Part shown: positions 41,890 to 50,196 of the stretch, in pieces
How the letters are laid out: each line of letters opens with the position of its first letter
Numbering within the stretch: the stretch's first letter is position 1
NCBI RefSeq assembly: GCF_021283305.1
Contig: NZ_JAJSOK010000040.1
Coordinates: 1-64,000 of the forward strand
Source of the DNA: Pseudonocardia kujensis
GTDB taxonomy: Bacteria > Actinomycetota > Actinomycetes > Mycobacteriales > Pseudonocardiaceae
Direction of reading: 5' to 3'
Length of the DNA: 64,000 bases
Program-made: the position numbers and the translations under genes
The notes under the pieces: generated by a model
Told to the model about the DNA's origin: nothing
Seen by the model: only the letters and a program-made list of their open reading frames with translations
Databases searched by the model: none

Positions 41890-42885
41890 CTAGAGACCGT
41901 GGGCGCGTGCGCCGGTGAGGGCCGCCGAGAGCTCGCGCTCGGAGGCCGCCGAGAAGACCCGCCGCCGCTCGACGGCCGCGCGGGTCTCCTCCTGCATCAG
42001 CTCGCCGTGGAGCGCGGCGCCGGCCCGCATGCCCGCCGCCGCGGACACGACGACCTGTGCGGACACGTCCGCGACGTTGCCGGCCACGTAGACCCCGGGC
42101 ACCGCGGTGGCGCCCATCGGGTTCGCCGGGACGCGGTGGCCCACGACCCGCCCCATCATCTCCACGGGCTCCGGGGCCAGACCCAGCCCCGCGAGCAGGT
42201 CGGAGTTCGCGGTGAACCGCGGCGCGACCACGAGCGCATCCCGGGCCACGACCCGGCCGGAGGCGAGCCGCACACCGGTGAGCCGGTCGTCGGCCACCTC
42301 GAGCCCGGTGACCTCGCCGTCCACCACGGCGATCCCGCGGGCGGCGAGCTGCTCCCACTCCTCGTCGGTCGGCTGGTCCCCGGTGTGCAGGAAGAGCGTG
42401 ACATCGCTGCTGAGCTGCGAGAACAGCAGCGCCTGGTGCATCCCCGACCCGGTCGAGAGGACGCCGATCGCCTGCCCGCGGACCTCGTATCCGTGGCAGA
42501 ACGGGCAGTGCAGCACGTCCCGCCCCCAGCGCTCGGCCAGCCCGGGCAGGTCCGGCAGTTCGTCGGTCAGGCCGGTGGTGACCAGCAGCTTGCGGGCGGT
42601 CACCACGCGCCCGGTCGAGAAGGTCACCCGGAAACCAGGGGCGAGCGCGGTGACCCGCGCCCGGGCGAACTCCACGCCGTACCCCTCGGCCTCCGCCCTT
42701 CCCGCCGCGTACAGCTCGGCGGGCGGGGTGCCCTCCCGGCCGAGGTAGTTGTGCACCCCGGCGGCCGGAGCGTTGCGGGGCTCGCCCGCATCGACCACCA
42801 GCACCGACCGCAGGCTGCGCGCCAGGGCCACCGCACCGCTCAGCCCGGCGGCACCGCCGCCGACCACCACCACGTCGTAATCCAT
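41890..42885 (-). CDS. Thioredoxin-reductase-like NAD(P)/FAD oxidoreductase
   Basis: A 331-residue flavoprotein with FAD motif VVVGGGAAGLSGAVALA at the N-terminus, an active-site CPFCHGYE (CxxC) near residue 128, and VPGVYVAGNVADV as the second FAD motif. The NADPH-binding glycine motif is less canonical (GVLSTGSGMHQALL), as in relatives that accept electrons differently or work on small disulfides. About 30 residues of C-terminal tail are extra. It is the first gene of a two-gene unit with the methyltransferase. Unlike the reductase domain at 5705-7480, the redox-active CxxC is kept. Confidence 0.9.
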   Translation of the reverse strand: MDYDVVVVGGGAAGLSGAVALARSLRSVLVVDAGEPRNAPAAGVHNYLGREGTPPAELYAAGRAEAEGYGVEFARARVTALAPGFRVTFSTGRVVTARKLLVTTGLTDELPDLPGLAERWGRDVLHCPFCHGYEVRGQAIGVLSTGSGMHQALLFSQLSSDVTLFLHTGDQPTDEEWEQLAARGIAVVDGEVTGLEVADDRLTGVRLASGRVVARDALVVAPRFTANSDLLAGLGLAPEPVEMMGRVVGHRVPANPMGATAVPGVYVAGNVADVSAQVVVSAAAGMRAGAALHGELMQEETRAAVERRRVFSAASERELSAALTGARAHGL

Positions 42886-42972
42886 GCCACCGAACCTGCG
42901 CCCGACCGAGCGGCTCAGGCAAGAACCCTTGCCGGTTCGGCAATTCAGTGCGGCGTGACCGACGGTTCGGGG

Positions 42973-43263
42973 TCAGCGGGAGCGGTCGGCCCCGAGGTGC
43001 GTGCGCAGCCAGTCGACGACGGCACCGTTGTCGGCCACGGCCAGCGCCCGCTCCCCCGCCCCGACGGCGATCGGTCGGGCGGCCTCGCCGATCGCGACCA
43101 CCACGTCGGCCACGAGCGACAGCCTCACCGGGCCGAGGTGTCGCAGGTCTGCAGATTGAACGAGGGGCGGCCGGCCCGATCCAGCCTCGGATCGAGCACT
43201 CGAACGTCGGCGTGCGGGGCGCGGCCGAAGGTCAGCACCGGGCCATCGGTGAGCCCGCGCATC
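42973..43263 (-). pseudogene. murF: Relic of murF (UDP-MurNAc-tripeptide:D-Ala-D-Ala ligase)
   Basis: The minus frame from 43263 reads GPVLTFGRAPHADVRVLD and RLDRAGRPSFNL, the middle segment of MurF. That frame stops, and a second frame reads PVRLSL and then VADVVVAIGEAARPIA and ALAVADNGAVVDWLR, matching the far C-terminal domain of MurF. So the relic has at least one frameshift and a large internal deletion, and lacks the ATP-binding front. A functional murF would normally lie in the dcw cluster elsewhere. It accounts for most of the 404-base gap between 42886 and 43289. Confidence 0.6.
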
Positions 43264-43289
43264 GTGGAAGCGGGGGAATGTCGAACAGT

Positions 43290-44630
43290 TCAGGTCTGAA
43301 CAGTGGACGAGCTGCCCAGCGTCGAGTTCGCGGTGTCCTCGCTCCCGAGGGTGTCTCGGGAGGTCTCGCGGGTGATCGCGACGAACGCGAGGCCGACGAG
43401 GGCGGCGAAGATCAAGTAGAACGCAGGCGCCAACGTGTTGCCGGTCAACGTGACCAGGGCGGTCGCGATCACCGAGACCAGGCCCGAGCCCAGCACTCCG
43501 CCGATGTTGAAGCCGATCGAGACACCGGTGTAGCGAACGCGTGTCGGGAACAGCTCGGGAAGCAGGGTGTAGAGCACACCCTGCTGGACGGCGAAGGGGA
43601 TGTTCAGGATGATCGCCGCCACCATGGCCCAGACCAGGGAGCCCTGCTGCATCACCCAGTAACAGGGCACCGCCAGGACGATGAACCCGAGCGCCGCCGC
43701 TGCCAGCACGGCTCGACGGCCGAACCGGTCGCTCAGCGCGCCGGCCAACGGCACCAGCCCGACCGGCAGCAGCACGATCAACACGATCAACCAGAGCGAA
43801 CCTGTCAGCGAGTACCCGAGCACCGCCGAGAGGTGCACCAGGATGTACACCGAGGCGAGGCTGCCGGTCGTCAACGTGGCATAGACGATGCCGACGGTCC
43901 GCAGCACTGCACTCCCGTGCTTGCGCAGAACCTCGGTGACGGGGGCCTTCACCGGCTCGGAGTCCTGAACCAGCTCCTTGAACACCGGCGAGTCCTCCAC
44001 CCGCATCCGGTAGAGCACGGCGCCGAGAAGCAGAGGGCCGGCGACGAGGAACGGGATGCGCCAGCCCCACGAGGCGAGCTGCTCGGGAGTCGTGACCGCG
44101 GTGACGGTCCCGACAGCGGCCGCAGCACCCGCCAAGCCGAACGCGACACCGACGGAGGTCGCAGAGCCGAACAGGCCGCGGCGTCGCGACGGGGCGGACT
44201 CGGTCGCCAACGAGGCGGCCCCGCCGATCTCGCCGCCGGCCGAGATGCCCTGCACGATCCGGAGCACGGCGAGCAGGATCGGGGCGGCGACGCCGACGGT
44301 GGCGAAGGTCGGGAGGAGTCCCGTCAACACGGTCGAGGCGCCCATCAGGCTCACCGTCGCCATGAGCACGATGCGCCGGCCACGTCGGTCCCCGATCCGC
44401 CCGAAGATCACTCCACCGAGCGGGCGGGCGGCGAACCCGCCGGCCACGACGACCAGCGTCGACAGGACGCCGACGAGCCCGTCCTGGCTCGGGAAGAACA
44501 ACGGCGCGAGGACGACCGCGAGGTAGCCGTAGATCGCGAAGTCGTAGTACTCGATGGCGGTACCGACGGCGGCGGCGATGCTCGCCCGCCGGCCGGTTCG
44601 GGCCGCCTCCTCGGGGGTGACCTGGGACAT
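43290..44630 (-). CDS. MFS transporter of the metabolite:H+ symporter (MHS) family
   Basis: A 446-residue permease with about 12 membrane helices. MHS signatures are TAIEYYDFAIYGYLAVV, GRIGDRRGRRIVL, VQGISAGGEIGGA and ELFPTRVRYTGVSIGFN. It is a different branch from the MHS carrier at 20719-22065. It probably imports an organic acid for the downstream SDR/ligase unit, which starts about 60 bases after... on the same strand in front of its own gene; the transporter is the last gene of that unit by orientation. The substrate is unknown. Confidence 0.92.
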   Translation of the reverse strand: MSQVTPEEAARTGRRASIAAAVGTAIEYYDFAIYGYLAVVLAPLFFPSQDGLVGVLSTLVVVAGGFAARPLGGVIFGRIGDRRGRRIVLMATVSLMGASTVLTGLLPTFATVGVAAPILLAVLRIVQGISAGGEIGGAASLATESAPSRRRGLFGSATSVGVAFGLAGAAAAVGTVTAVTTPEQLASWGWRIPFLVAGPLLLGAVLYRMRVEDSPVFKELVQDSEPVKAPVTEVLRKHGSAVLRTVGIVYATLTTGSLASVYILVHLSAVLGYSLTGSLWLIVLIVLLPVGLVPLAGALSDRFGRRAVLAAAALGFIVLAVPCYWVMQQGSLVWAMVAAIILNIPFAVQQGVLYTLLPELFPTRVRYTGVSIGFNIGGVLGSGLVSVIATALVTLTGNTLAPAFYLIFAALVGLAFVAITRETSRDTLGSEDTANSTLGSSSTVQT

Positions 44631-44690
44631 CGGCGCTCCTTCGCGCTGCGTCGACCCGGGCCGTGGCCCTGAGGTCGTGGACGGTGACTG

Positions 44691-45458
44691 CTAGCTGGCG
44701 TGGTACCCGCCGTCGACAGGCACAGTGAGGCCGGTGATCCACGCGGCCTCGGCGGAGAGCAGGAAGGCCACCACCCCGGCGACGTCCGCGGGCGTGGGCA
44801 GCCCGGGGATCGGGGTCTGGGAGGTGACCAGGCGCTCCATCGTGGACGGGTCGGGCGCGTTCTGGATGTGCCGCTCCACCAGCGGTGTACGGACGGCGGT
44901 CGGGGCAACGGCATTGACCCGCACCCCGCGGGCCGCGTACTCGATGGCCGCGGAGCGGGTCAGCCCGACGACCCCGGCCTTCGAGAAGCTGTACGGCACC
45001 ATGTTGGGCTTGCCCGACAACCCGGACGAGGAGGCCATGTTCACCACGGCACCGCCCTCGCCCGCGACCATGGCCCGCAGGGTGGCGCGCAGCACGTGGA
45101 ACGTGCCGTCGGCGTTGACCCGCATGACGGTCGACCAGATCGCGTCGGTCGTCTCGTGGAGCGGCACCTGCGGGCCGATCACGCCGGCGTTGTTGACCAG
45201 GGCGTCGATCCGACCGTGCCGGGCCGCCACCGTGTCGATCACCGTGTCGACGGCGGCCGCGTCGGTCACGTCGACCTCGTGCGCGGTGGCGTGGGGGAGC
45301 TCGTCGGCCAGTTCGGCCACGGCCCGCAGGTCGCGGTCGAGCAGCGCGACGGTGGCCCCCTCGGCGGCCAGCCGCTCTGCCGCGGCGGTCCCGAGGCCGG
45401 AGCCGGCCCCGGTGACGACGGCGACCGAGCCCTCGAACCGGCGGGCTGCTGTCGTCAC
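44691..45458 (-). CDS. Short-chain dehydrogenase/reductase
   Basis: A 255-residue classical SDR: nucleotide motif TGAGSGLG, DVTDAAAVD, NNAGVIG, the catalytic Ser in NMASSSGLSG and YSFSK, and the ending VPVDGGYHAS. An Asp after strand 2 (LLDRD) indicates NAD+ preference, so oxidation of a hydroxyacyl group is likely. The GTG start at 45458 overlaps the upstream ligase stop (GTGA). It belongs to the operon that starts with two NTF2-like genes at 48012 and lies behind the TetR-type operator. Confidence 0.92.
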   Translation of the reverse strand: MTTAARRFEGSVAVVTGAGSGLGTAAAERLAAEGATVALLDRDLRAVAELADELPHATAHEVDVTDAAAVDTVIDTVAARHGRIDALVNNAGVIGPQVPLHETTDAIWSTVMRVNADGTFHVLRATLRAMVAGEGGAVVNMASSSGLSGKPNMVPYSFSKAGVVGLTRSAAIEYAARGVRVNAVAPTAVRTPLVERHIQNAPDPSTMERLVTSQTPIPGLPTPADVAGVVAFLLSAEAAWITGLTVPVDGGYHAS

Positions 45459-46939
45459 GCCGGGGCCCCGTCCCGCAGCTCGCGGGCCAGCCGGGACGCG
45501 TCGGCGCGGGAGAGCTTGCCCACCCGGTTCTGCGGCAGCGCCTCCACCCGGAACACGAACTCCGGCCACTTGCCCTTCATCAGGCCGAGCTCGCCGAGAT
45601 GACGCTGCAGCTCGGCGAGGTCGAGATCGGCCCGCTCGGTGACCAGCAGGACCGCGATCCGCTCCCCCAGCACCTCGTCCGGCACCGGGACCACGCAGAC
45701 CTGGTCGACCTGCGGGTGACGGGCCACCGCGGTCTCGACCTCGGTGATGTCGATGTTGCGCCCGCCGCGGATGATGATGTCCTTCTCCCGGCCCTTGATC
45801 GAGATCGTGCCGTCCGAAGCGGTCTCGACGAGGTCGCCGGTCGAGAAGAACCCGTCCGCGGTCAGCTCGGGCGAGACCACGGCCCCGGCCCGCGCGTAAC
45901 CCTCGAACAGCGAGGGGCCGCACACCTGGGCCCGTCCGGTCGCCCCGACCGGCAGCGGCGCGCCGCCCTCGTCGACGGCCCGCAGCTCGGTGCCCGGGAA
46001 GGGAACGCCGTCGGTCCCGAGTCGCTTCTCGGGAGTGTCGCCGGGGAGCGAGGTGGTGTGGCCCAGGCATTCCGACATCCCGAAGACCCGCAGGAAGCGC
46101 GTCCCGAGGTACCGCTCGGCCCGGCCCAGCGCGCCCGCGTCCATCGGACCCCCGCCGACGGTCATCGCCGTCATCGCGGTCAGCAGGCCCGGCTCACGGG
46201 CAGCCGCGCCCATCTGCAGCGCCATCGTGGGCACACACATCGTCCAGCGGGCATCGTGCTCGGCCATCAGGTCGACCGCGGCGGCCGGGTCCCAGCGGTC
46301 CGCCAGCAGCACGCGCCCGCCGAGCATGAGCGGCAGGTACAGGCCGAAGCAGACGGCGGCGGCGGACGACAGCGGGACGAGTGCGGCGACCGTGTCCCCG
46401 GGCCGTAACCCGACCGCGTCGATCGTGGCCTGCCCGGCGTAGCGCAGCGACGCCTCGGACTGCACCACACCCTTGGCGCGGCCGGTCGAGCCCGAGGTCA
46501 GGCCGATGACGACCCCACCCCGCCAGCGGTCGCCGTCGCGGGCGGGCCGGGCCGCGAGCCGCCAGCCGTCCAGGACCTCGGCCGCCGCAGGGAGCCCGAC
46601 CGCCCAGTCCTGGCTGATGCCGGGGGCGGCGACGACGGCGTCCGGGTCGATGTCCTCGCACGCCGCGGCGAACTCCTGCCGAGTCGCGTGCCTACTGATC
46701 AGGGCGAGCGTGCCCGCGAGCCTGCCCACTGCCACGGCGGCGACGACGGTGCGCCACGAGTTGTCCGCCTGCACCAGCAGCGTGGGGCGGGGGCCGGTCG
46801 CCTCGCGCAGCGCCGCGGCCAGCGCGGCGCCCTGCTCCAGGATCGCGGCGAGCCGGTGCGGGCCGTCGGCGTCGATCGCGACGACGTCGTCCGGCGCCGC
46901 CGCGGCGCGCCGGTCCAGGTCCAGAACGAGCTGTCGCAT
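45455..46939 (-). CDS. AMP-dependent acyl-CoA synthetase
   Basis: A 494-residue ANL-family ligase with GLTSGSTGRAKGVVQSE (P-loop, about residue 148), FGMSECLGH (adenine motif), FFSTGDLVE, then GREKDIIIRGGRNID (hinge) and the catalytic Lys in LPQNRVGKLSR. The type resembles cyclohexanecarboxylate- or medium/long-chain acyl-CoA ligases. It should activate the carboxylic acid that the beta-oxidation genes to the right degrade. It is joined to the SDR by a 4-base overlap and to the EthD-type gene by a 1-base gap. Confidence 0.92.
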   Translation of the reverse strand: MRQLVLDLDRRAAAAPDDVVAIDADGPHRLAAILEQGAALAAALREATGPRPTLLVQADNSWRTVVAAVAVGRLAGTLALISRHATRQEFAAACEDIDPDAVVAAPGISQDWAVGLPAAAEVLDGWRLAARPARDGDRWRGGVVIGLTSGSTGRAKGVVQSEASLRYAGQATIDAVGLRPGDTVAALVPLSSAAAVCFGLYLPLMLGGRVLLADRWDPAAAVDLMAEHDARWTMCVPTMALQMGAAAREPGLLTAMTAMTVGGGPMDAGALGRAERYLGTRFLRVFGMSECLGHTTSLPGDTPEKRLGTDGVPFPGTELRAVDEGGAPLPVGATGRAQVCGPSLFEGYARAGAVVSPELTADGFFSTGDLVETASDGTISIKGREKDIIIRGGRNIDITEVETAVARHPQVDQVCVVPVPDEVLGERIAVLLVTERADLDLAELQRHLGELGLMKGKWPEFVFRVEALPQNRVGKLSRADASRLARELRDGAPA

Positions 46940-46940
46940 C

Positions 46941-47261
46941 TCAGGCCCGGAACATCTCGCGCTCGTCGCCGAGCAGGGCGATCCGCTTGCCCCGCATGGC
47001 GCCCACGTGCCGGACCGCGGCGGCCCACTCGTCGCTCGCGAGGGCGGCGCGGGCGGCTGCCTCGTCGTCGAAGCTCAGGACGGACAGGCCGTCCCAGCCC
47101 TCCGACCGCGGCTCGAGCGCGCTCGACACGGCGGTGTGGCGCCAGGCCCGCAGCCCCGGCAGGGGGTAGGTCACCTCGGCGTGCTCGCCGCGCCACCAGG
47201 TGATGAACTGCTCGTGCGTCCAGTCCGAGGGACGGGCGGCGAGCAGGGCGAGGTTGAACAT
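46941..47261 (-). CDS. EthD-family small protein
   Basis: A 106-residue protein with the EthD/dimeric alpha-beta barrel pattern: LALLAARPSDWTHEQFITWW followed by HAEVTYPLPGLRAW, and VLSFDDEAAARAAL in the second half. EthD proteins accompany monooxygenases and other catabolic enzymes, some with isomerase or lactonizing activity. Here it sits between an acyl-CoA synthetase and two NTF2-like proteins. The ATG has AGGAG upstream. Confidence 0.85.
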   Translation of the reverse strand: MFNLALLAARPSDWTHEQFITWWRGEHAEVTYPLPGLRAWRHTAVSSALEPRSEGWDGLSVLSFDDEAAARAALASDEWAAAVRHVGAMRGKRIALLGDEREMFRA

Positions 47262-47281
47262 CTCCGGTCTCCTCTTGATTC

Positions 47282-47647
47282 TCAGGCCTCGATGTCGAAC
47301 TCCGGGGAGCGGCCGATCATCAGACCGACCACCTGCCCCGAGTCGTCCAGCCGAGCCGCGGCGACGAACGTCGACTCGAACTTCCCGCCGCGCCGCGCCT
47401 GACCCAGCACCAGCTCGTCGGATCCGACGGTCGAGGCGGACAGCACGTGATGGGTCAGCACGCCCTTCTCCCGCTGGCGGAGGTACCCCTCCATCGCCTC
47501 GCGGCCGCCCGCGAAGTCCCGGGCCGCCTCGCCGCCGGTGCCGAACACGATCGAGAAGCGGAAGTCCGGCGCGATCATGTCGAGGATGTCGTCCGGGGAA
47601 CCGCCGTCGAGGGTGTCGAACCACTTCGCCAGGAACGGGGCGCTCAC
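47282..47647 (-). CDS. SnoaL/NTF2-like protein
   Basis: A 121-residue cone-shaped-barrel protein. The opening FLAKWFDTLDGGSPDDILDM is the usual NTF2-like helix, with FSIVFGTGGEAARDFAGGRE following. The family includes isomerases, hydratases and cyclases for polyketides and steroids, and binding proteins. The GTG start overlaps the upstream NTF2-like gene by four bases, so the two may form a heterodimer. No catalytic residue set is recognisable. Confidence 0.85.
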   Translation of the reverse strand: MSAPFLAKWFDTLDGGSPDDILDMIAPDFRFSIVFGTGGEAARDFAGGREAMEGYLRQREKGVLTHHVLSASTVGSDELVLGQARRGGKFESTFVAAARLDDSGQVVGLMIGRSPEFDIEA

Positions 47648-48012
47648 GCGGCACCGCCCGTGGGCAGCGGGAACATGCCGAAGGTGGGGTGGAAGAAGGC
47701 CTGGTAGCGGACCAGGCGCTTGTCCGGCGACACCAGCGCCACCGAGGAGAACGAGCCGGTCCCCCGGCCGTCGCCCTCGGTGATGATCCCGTAGACCATC
47801 TCCAGGTCGCCGTCGGTCCCACGCGAGACGATCCGGTGGCGCCGTCCGACCGCGGGCCGCCCGGCGATGTACGCCTCGAGATCGGCGCGGCCGGAACCTG
47901 TGATCTCCTGGCCCGGCAGCGCGATCAGGAACTCGACGTCCGGTTCCACCAGGTCGAGCCCGGCCAGCGGCGTCGCGCCGTCGAGCTGCGCGTAGTAGTC
48001 CTCGATGATCAT
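47644..48012 (-). CDS. SnoaL/NTF2-like protein
   Basis: A 122-residue NTF2-fold protein (LDLVEPDVEFLIALPGQEI, then a central GRRHRIVSR strand and FSSVALVSPDKRLVRYQAF). It is the first gene of a six-gene minus-strand unit (two NTF2-like, EthD, ligase, SDR, and possibly the MHS transporter). The operator-like motif at 48074-48105 lies in the gap between this gene and tetR. It differs from its neighbour, which supports a heteromeric pair. Confidence 0.85.
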   Translation of the reverse strand: MIIEDYYAQLDGATPLAGLDLVEPDVEFLIALPGQEITGSGRADLEAYIAGRPAVGRRHRIVSRGTDGDLEMVYGIITEGDGRGTGSFSSVALVSPDKRLVRYQAFFHPTFGMFPLPTGGAA

Positions 48013-48073
48013 GTCGACCGTCCTCCCTGACGGTGGGCCCCGTGTGGAGGGTCACGACCGACCGGCTCCACCT

Positions 48074-48105
48074 AACTGAGCTGAGTTCAGTTTGATTGAG
48101 TTCAG
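48074..48105. promoter_or_regulatory. Candidate TetR operator, two overlapping sites
   Basis: AACTGAGCTGAGTTCAGTT (48074-48092) has arms AACTGA/TCAGTT around a seven-base centre. The word TGAGTTCAG recurs at 48082-48090 and 48097-48105. ACTGAGCTGAGTTCA shares 13 of 15 positions with the site at 58834-58848 before the crotonase gene. It lies between the TetR gene and the first NTF2-like gene. Confidence 0.65.
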
Positions 48106-48137
48106 ACTAGGGAGGCCCGGGCCCGGAGGCAAGGGGC

Positions 48138-48782
48138 TCAGCCGGCGTCCGGCTCCCGGCCCGCCACCATCCGCACGCAGCACCCGGTGATGAAGTCCGA
48201 GATGGTCCGCAGCTCGAGCGGGCCGCCGGGCCGGTACCAGCGCCAGACGCCGACAACGAGGCCGAGCAGGCTGCGGGCCATCATCTGCGGGTCGCGGCGG
48301 GGGAACTCCCCCGCGGCCATCCCGCGTTCGAGCAGCTCCGCCCAGTTGTGCTCGACCTGTGCCACCAGCTCGCGGCACGCCTGCCGCTCGGTCTCCTCGC
48401 GGCGCGAGGCCCGCTCGTTGGCCAGCAGGGCGATGTTGCTCTGCAGGATGCGGTTCTGCTGCACCTCCTGCGGCGAGAGCGCGTACGCGGCCTCGACCGC
48501 GGCCCGCAGGGCGTCCGACGAGCTGGACGCCCCCGCCGTGGCCTCGCGGAACGCGGCGTCGGAGTTGCGCAGCCCGAGCCGCATGATCGTGAGCAGGCAG
48601 TGCGCCTTGGACTCGAAGTAGTGGTAGAGCGCGGTCTGCCCGATGCCGACCCGGTCCGCCACCTCGGACCACTTGGTGGCCTCGTAGCCGACCTCGCCGA
48701 AGCACTCCACGGCCGCGGCCAGGATCGCGGGCCGCTTCGACCGCGGCCCGTCGTCCGCCTCGGTCAGAGCCTCGATGCTCAC
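48138..48782 (-). CDS. TetR-family transcriptional regulator
   Basis: A 214-residue regulator. The N-terminal helix-turn-helix is clear (RPAILAAAVECFGEVGYEAT, then VADRVGIGQTALYHYFESKA, residues 18-60), with a longer ligand-binding C-terminus like the lipid and acyl-CoA-sensing KstR2/FadR-type TetR group. Two sites sharing one consensus lie in front of the 48012 unit and the 58820 unit, so the protein probably represses both and is released by a CoA thioester. It lies between the two units, with the flavoprotein gene ending 52 bases upstream. Confidence 0.92.
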   Translation of the reverse strand: MSIEALTEADDGPRSKRPAILAAAVECFGEVGYEATKWSEVADRVGIGQTALYHYFESKAHCLLTIMRLGLRNSDAAFREATAGASSSSDALRAAVEAAYALSPQEVQQNRILQSNIALLANERASRREETERQACRELVAQVEHNWAELLERGMAAGEFPRRDPQMMARSLLGLVVGVWRWYRPGGPLELRTISDFITGCCVRMVAGREPDAG

Positions 48783-48834
48783 GTCACCACTCCCTCGTCC
48801 GGTGGCTCAGCCTAGCCGCGTGCCCGAACCGGGT

Positions 48835-50166
48835 TCACTTCGTGCTCACCACGTCGTCCGCCGCGGCGAGGCCGGTCGCGGCCGCGGCGGCGATGCCGCC
48901 CGCGTAGGCGCCGGCGTAGATCCCGCCGACGTCCGATCCCGCCGCGTACAGCCCGGGCACCACGTCCCCCGACGCGCCGAGGACACGTCCCCGCGCGTCG
49001 ATCCGGATCCCGGCGAACGGGAAGGTGAGCGCGGCTGCGACCTCGACGACGTAGTAGGGCGCCTCGGCGAGCGGCCGAGGGTCGATCGTGCGCGGCGGGC
49101 TCGGCGGCGCCCCGCCGGCGAGCCGGGCCACCTCCTCGGCGATCCGCTCCCCGTCGTAGCCCCACTCCTCCGGCATGGCGCGGAAGTCGTCCGCGTCGTC
49201 GGCGACGACACACCGGCCGCCCTTCCGCCGGGCCAGCGCGAACTTGTCGGTGGCGGGCGCACCCTCCACGTAGGACCCGGTGATGTACTCGCGGTAGCCG
49301 CGGGCGTCCGTCACCAGCAGGCCTCGGCCCTCCGGCTGGTCGAGCAGCGCCATGGCGGTCAGGTGGTCGCCCACGGTCTCGTCGACGAAGCGCTCGCCGG
49401 CGAGGTTGAACAGCAGCGCGTGCTCGCTGTAGTAGAGGGCGAGGTCCACGAAGTGCTCGGGCTCCAGGTCCACGTGGGCCGGAACCAGGTGCCCGTAGAA
49501 GCCGCTCCCCTCGCCGGTCACGGCCCCGCCCGCCTCGGTGGCCAGCCGCAGCCCGTCGCCGCTGCTCCAGGGGTTGGAGCGCAGGGTCACCTCCCGGGCC
49601 TGCGCGTGCACGTACCGCGCCCGCAGCTCCGCGTCCGCCTGGAACCCACCGGTCGCCAGGAGGGTCGCCCCGGCCCGCACGGTGCGGGGCGAGCCGTCTG
49701 CGAGGAGCAGCTCCGCGCCGGAGACCCGGCCCTCGGCGTCGATCGTGAGCGTCGTGGTTCGCGCGCCGGTGGTGACCGACCCCTGGGCGAGCACGGCTCG
49801 CCGGCACGTGTCGATGTAGAGGGTGGTATCGAACGCGTGGCCGCGGCCGAACCGCAGGATCGTGACCGCGTCCGCGACGGGGACCTCCAGGTCCCGGAGG
49901 AACGCGACGGCGTCGGCGAACCGGCCGACCACGGCGGCCTTGAGCTCCGGATCCCCGTGCGGGTTGATCTCGTCCATCGTCGCGGTGTCCGGGGCGGTCC
50001 AGAGGTAGCCGGCGAACTGCGCCGATCCCCCCAGCTCCGGGGCCCGCTCCACGACGGTCACCCGCAGCCCGGACCGGGCGGCGCGGGCGGCGGCGGTCAT
50101 GCCCGCCATGCCGCCGCCGAGGACGAGGAGGTCGACCGGGTCGGTCGGGGTCGGTGCTTCCGGCAT
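48835..50166 (-). CDS. FAD-dependent dehydrogenase of the fumarate-reductase/ketosteroid-dehydrogenase type
   Basis: A 443-residue flavoprotein: N-terminal LLVLGGGMAGMTAAARAARS binds FAD, VVERAPELGGS follows, and the C-terminal GLYAAGSDVGGIYAGAYAGG is the second FAD contact of this family. The middle contains the capping domain. It is smaller than classical 3-ketosteroid delta1-dehydrogenases (about 510-560 residues), so a desaturase for a cyclic ketone or a related enoate reductase is possible. It is the last gene of the catabolic unit that starts at 58820. Confidence 0.9.
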   Translation of the reverse strand: MPEAPTPTDPVDLLVLGGGMAGMTAAARAARSGLRVTVVERAPELGGSAQFAGYLWTAPDTATMDEINPHGDPELKAAVVGRFADAVAFLRDLEVPVADAVTILRFGRGHAFDTTLYIDTCRRAVLAQGSVTTGARTTTLTIDAEGRVSGAELLLADGSPRTVRAGATLLATGGFQADAELRARYVHAQAREVTLRSNPWSSGDGLRLATEAGGAVTGEGSGFYGHLVPAHVDLEPEHFVDLALYYSEHALLFNLAGERFVDETVGDHLTAMALLDQPEGRGLLVTDARGYREYITGSYVEGAPATDKFALARRKGGRCVVADDADDFRAMPEEWGYDGERIAEEVARLAGGAPPSPPRTIDPRPLAEAPYYVVEVAAALTFPFAGIRIDARGRVLGASGDVVPGLYAAGSDVGGIYAGAYAGGIAAAAATGLAAADDVVSTK

Positions 50167-50196
50167 GCGTCGCCGCCTCTCTGCGTCGAAGTGGTC

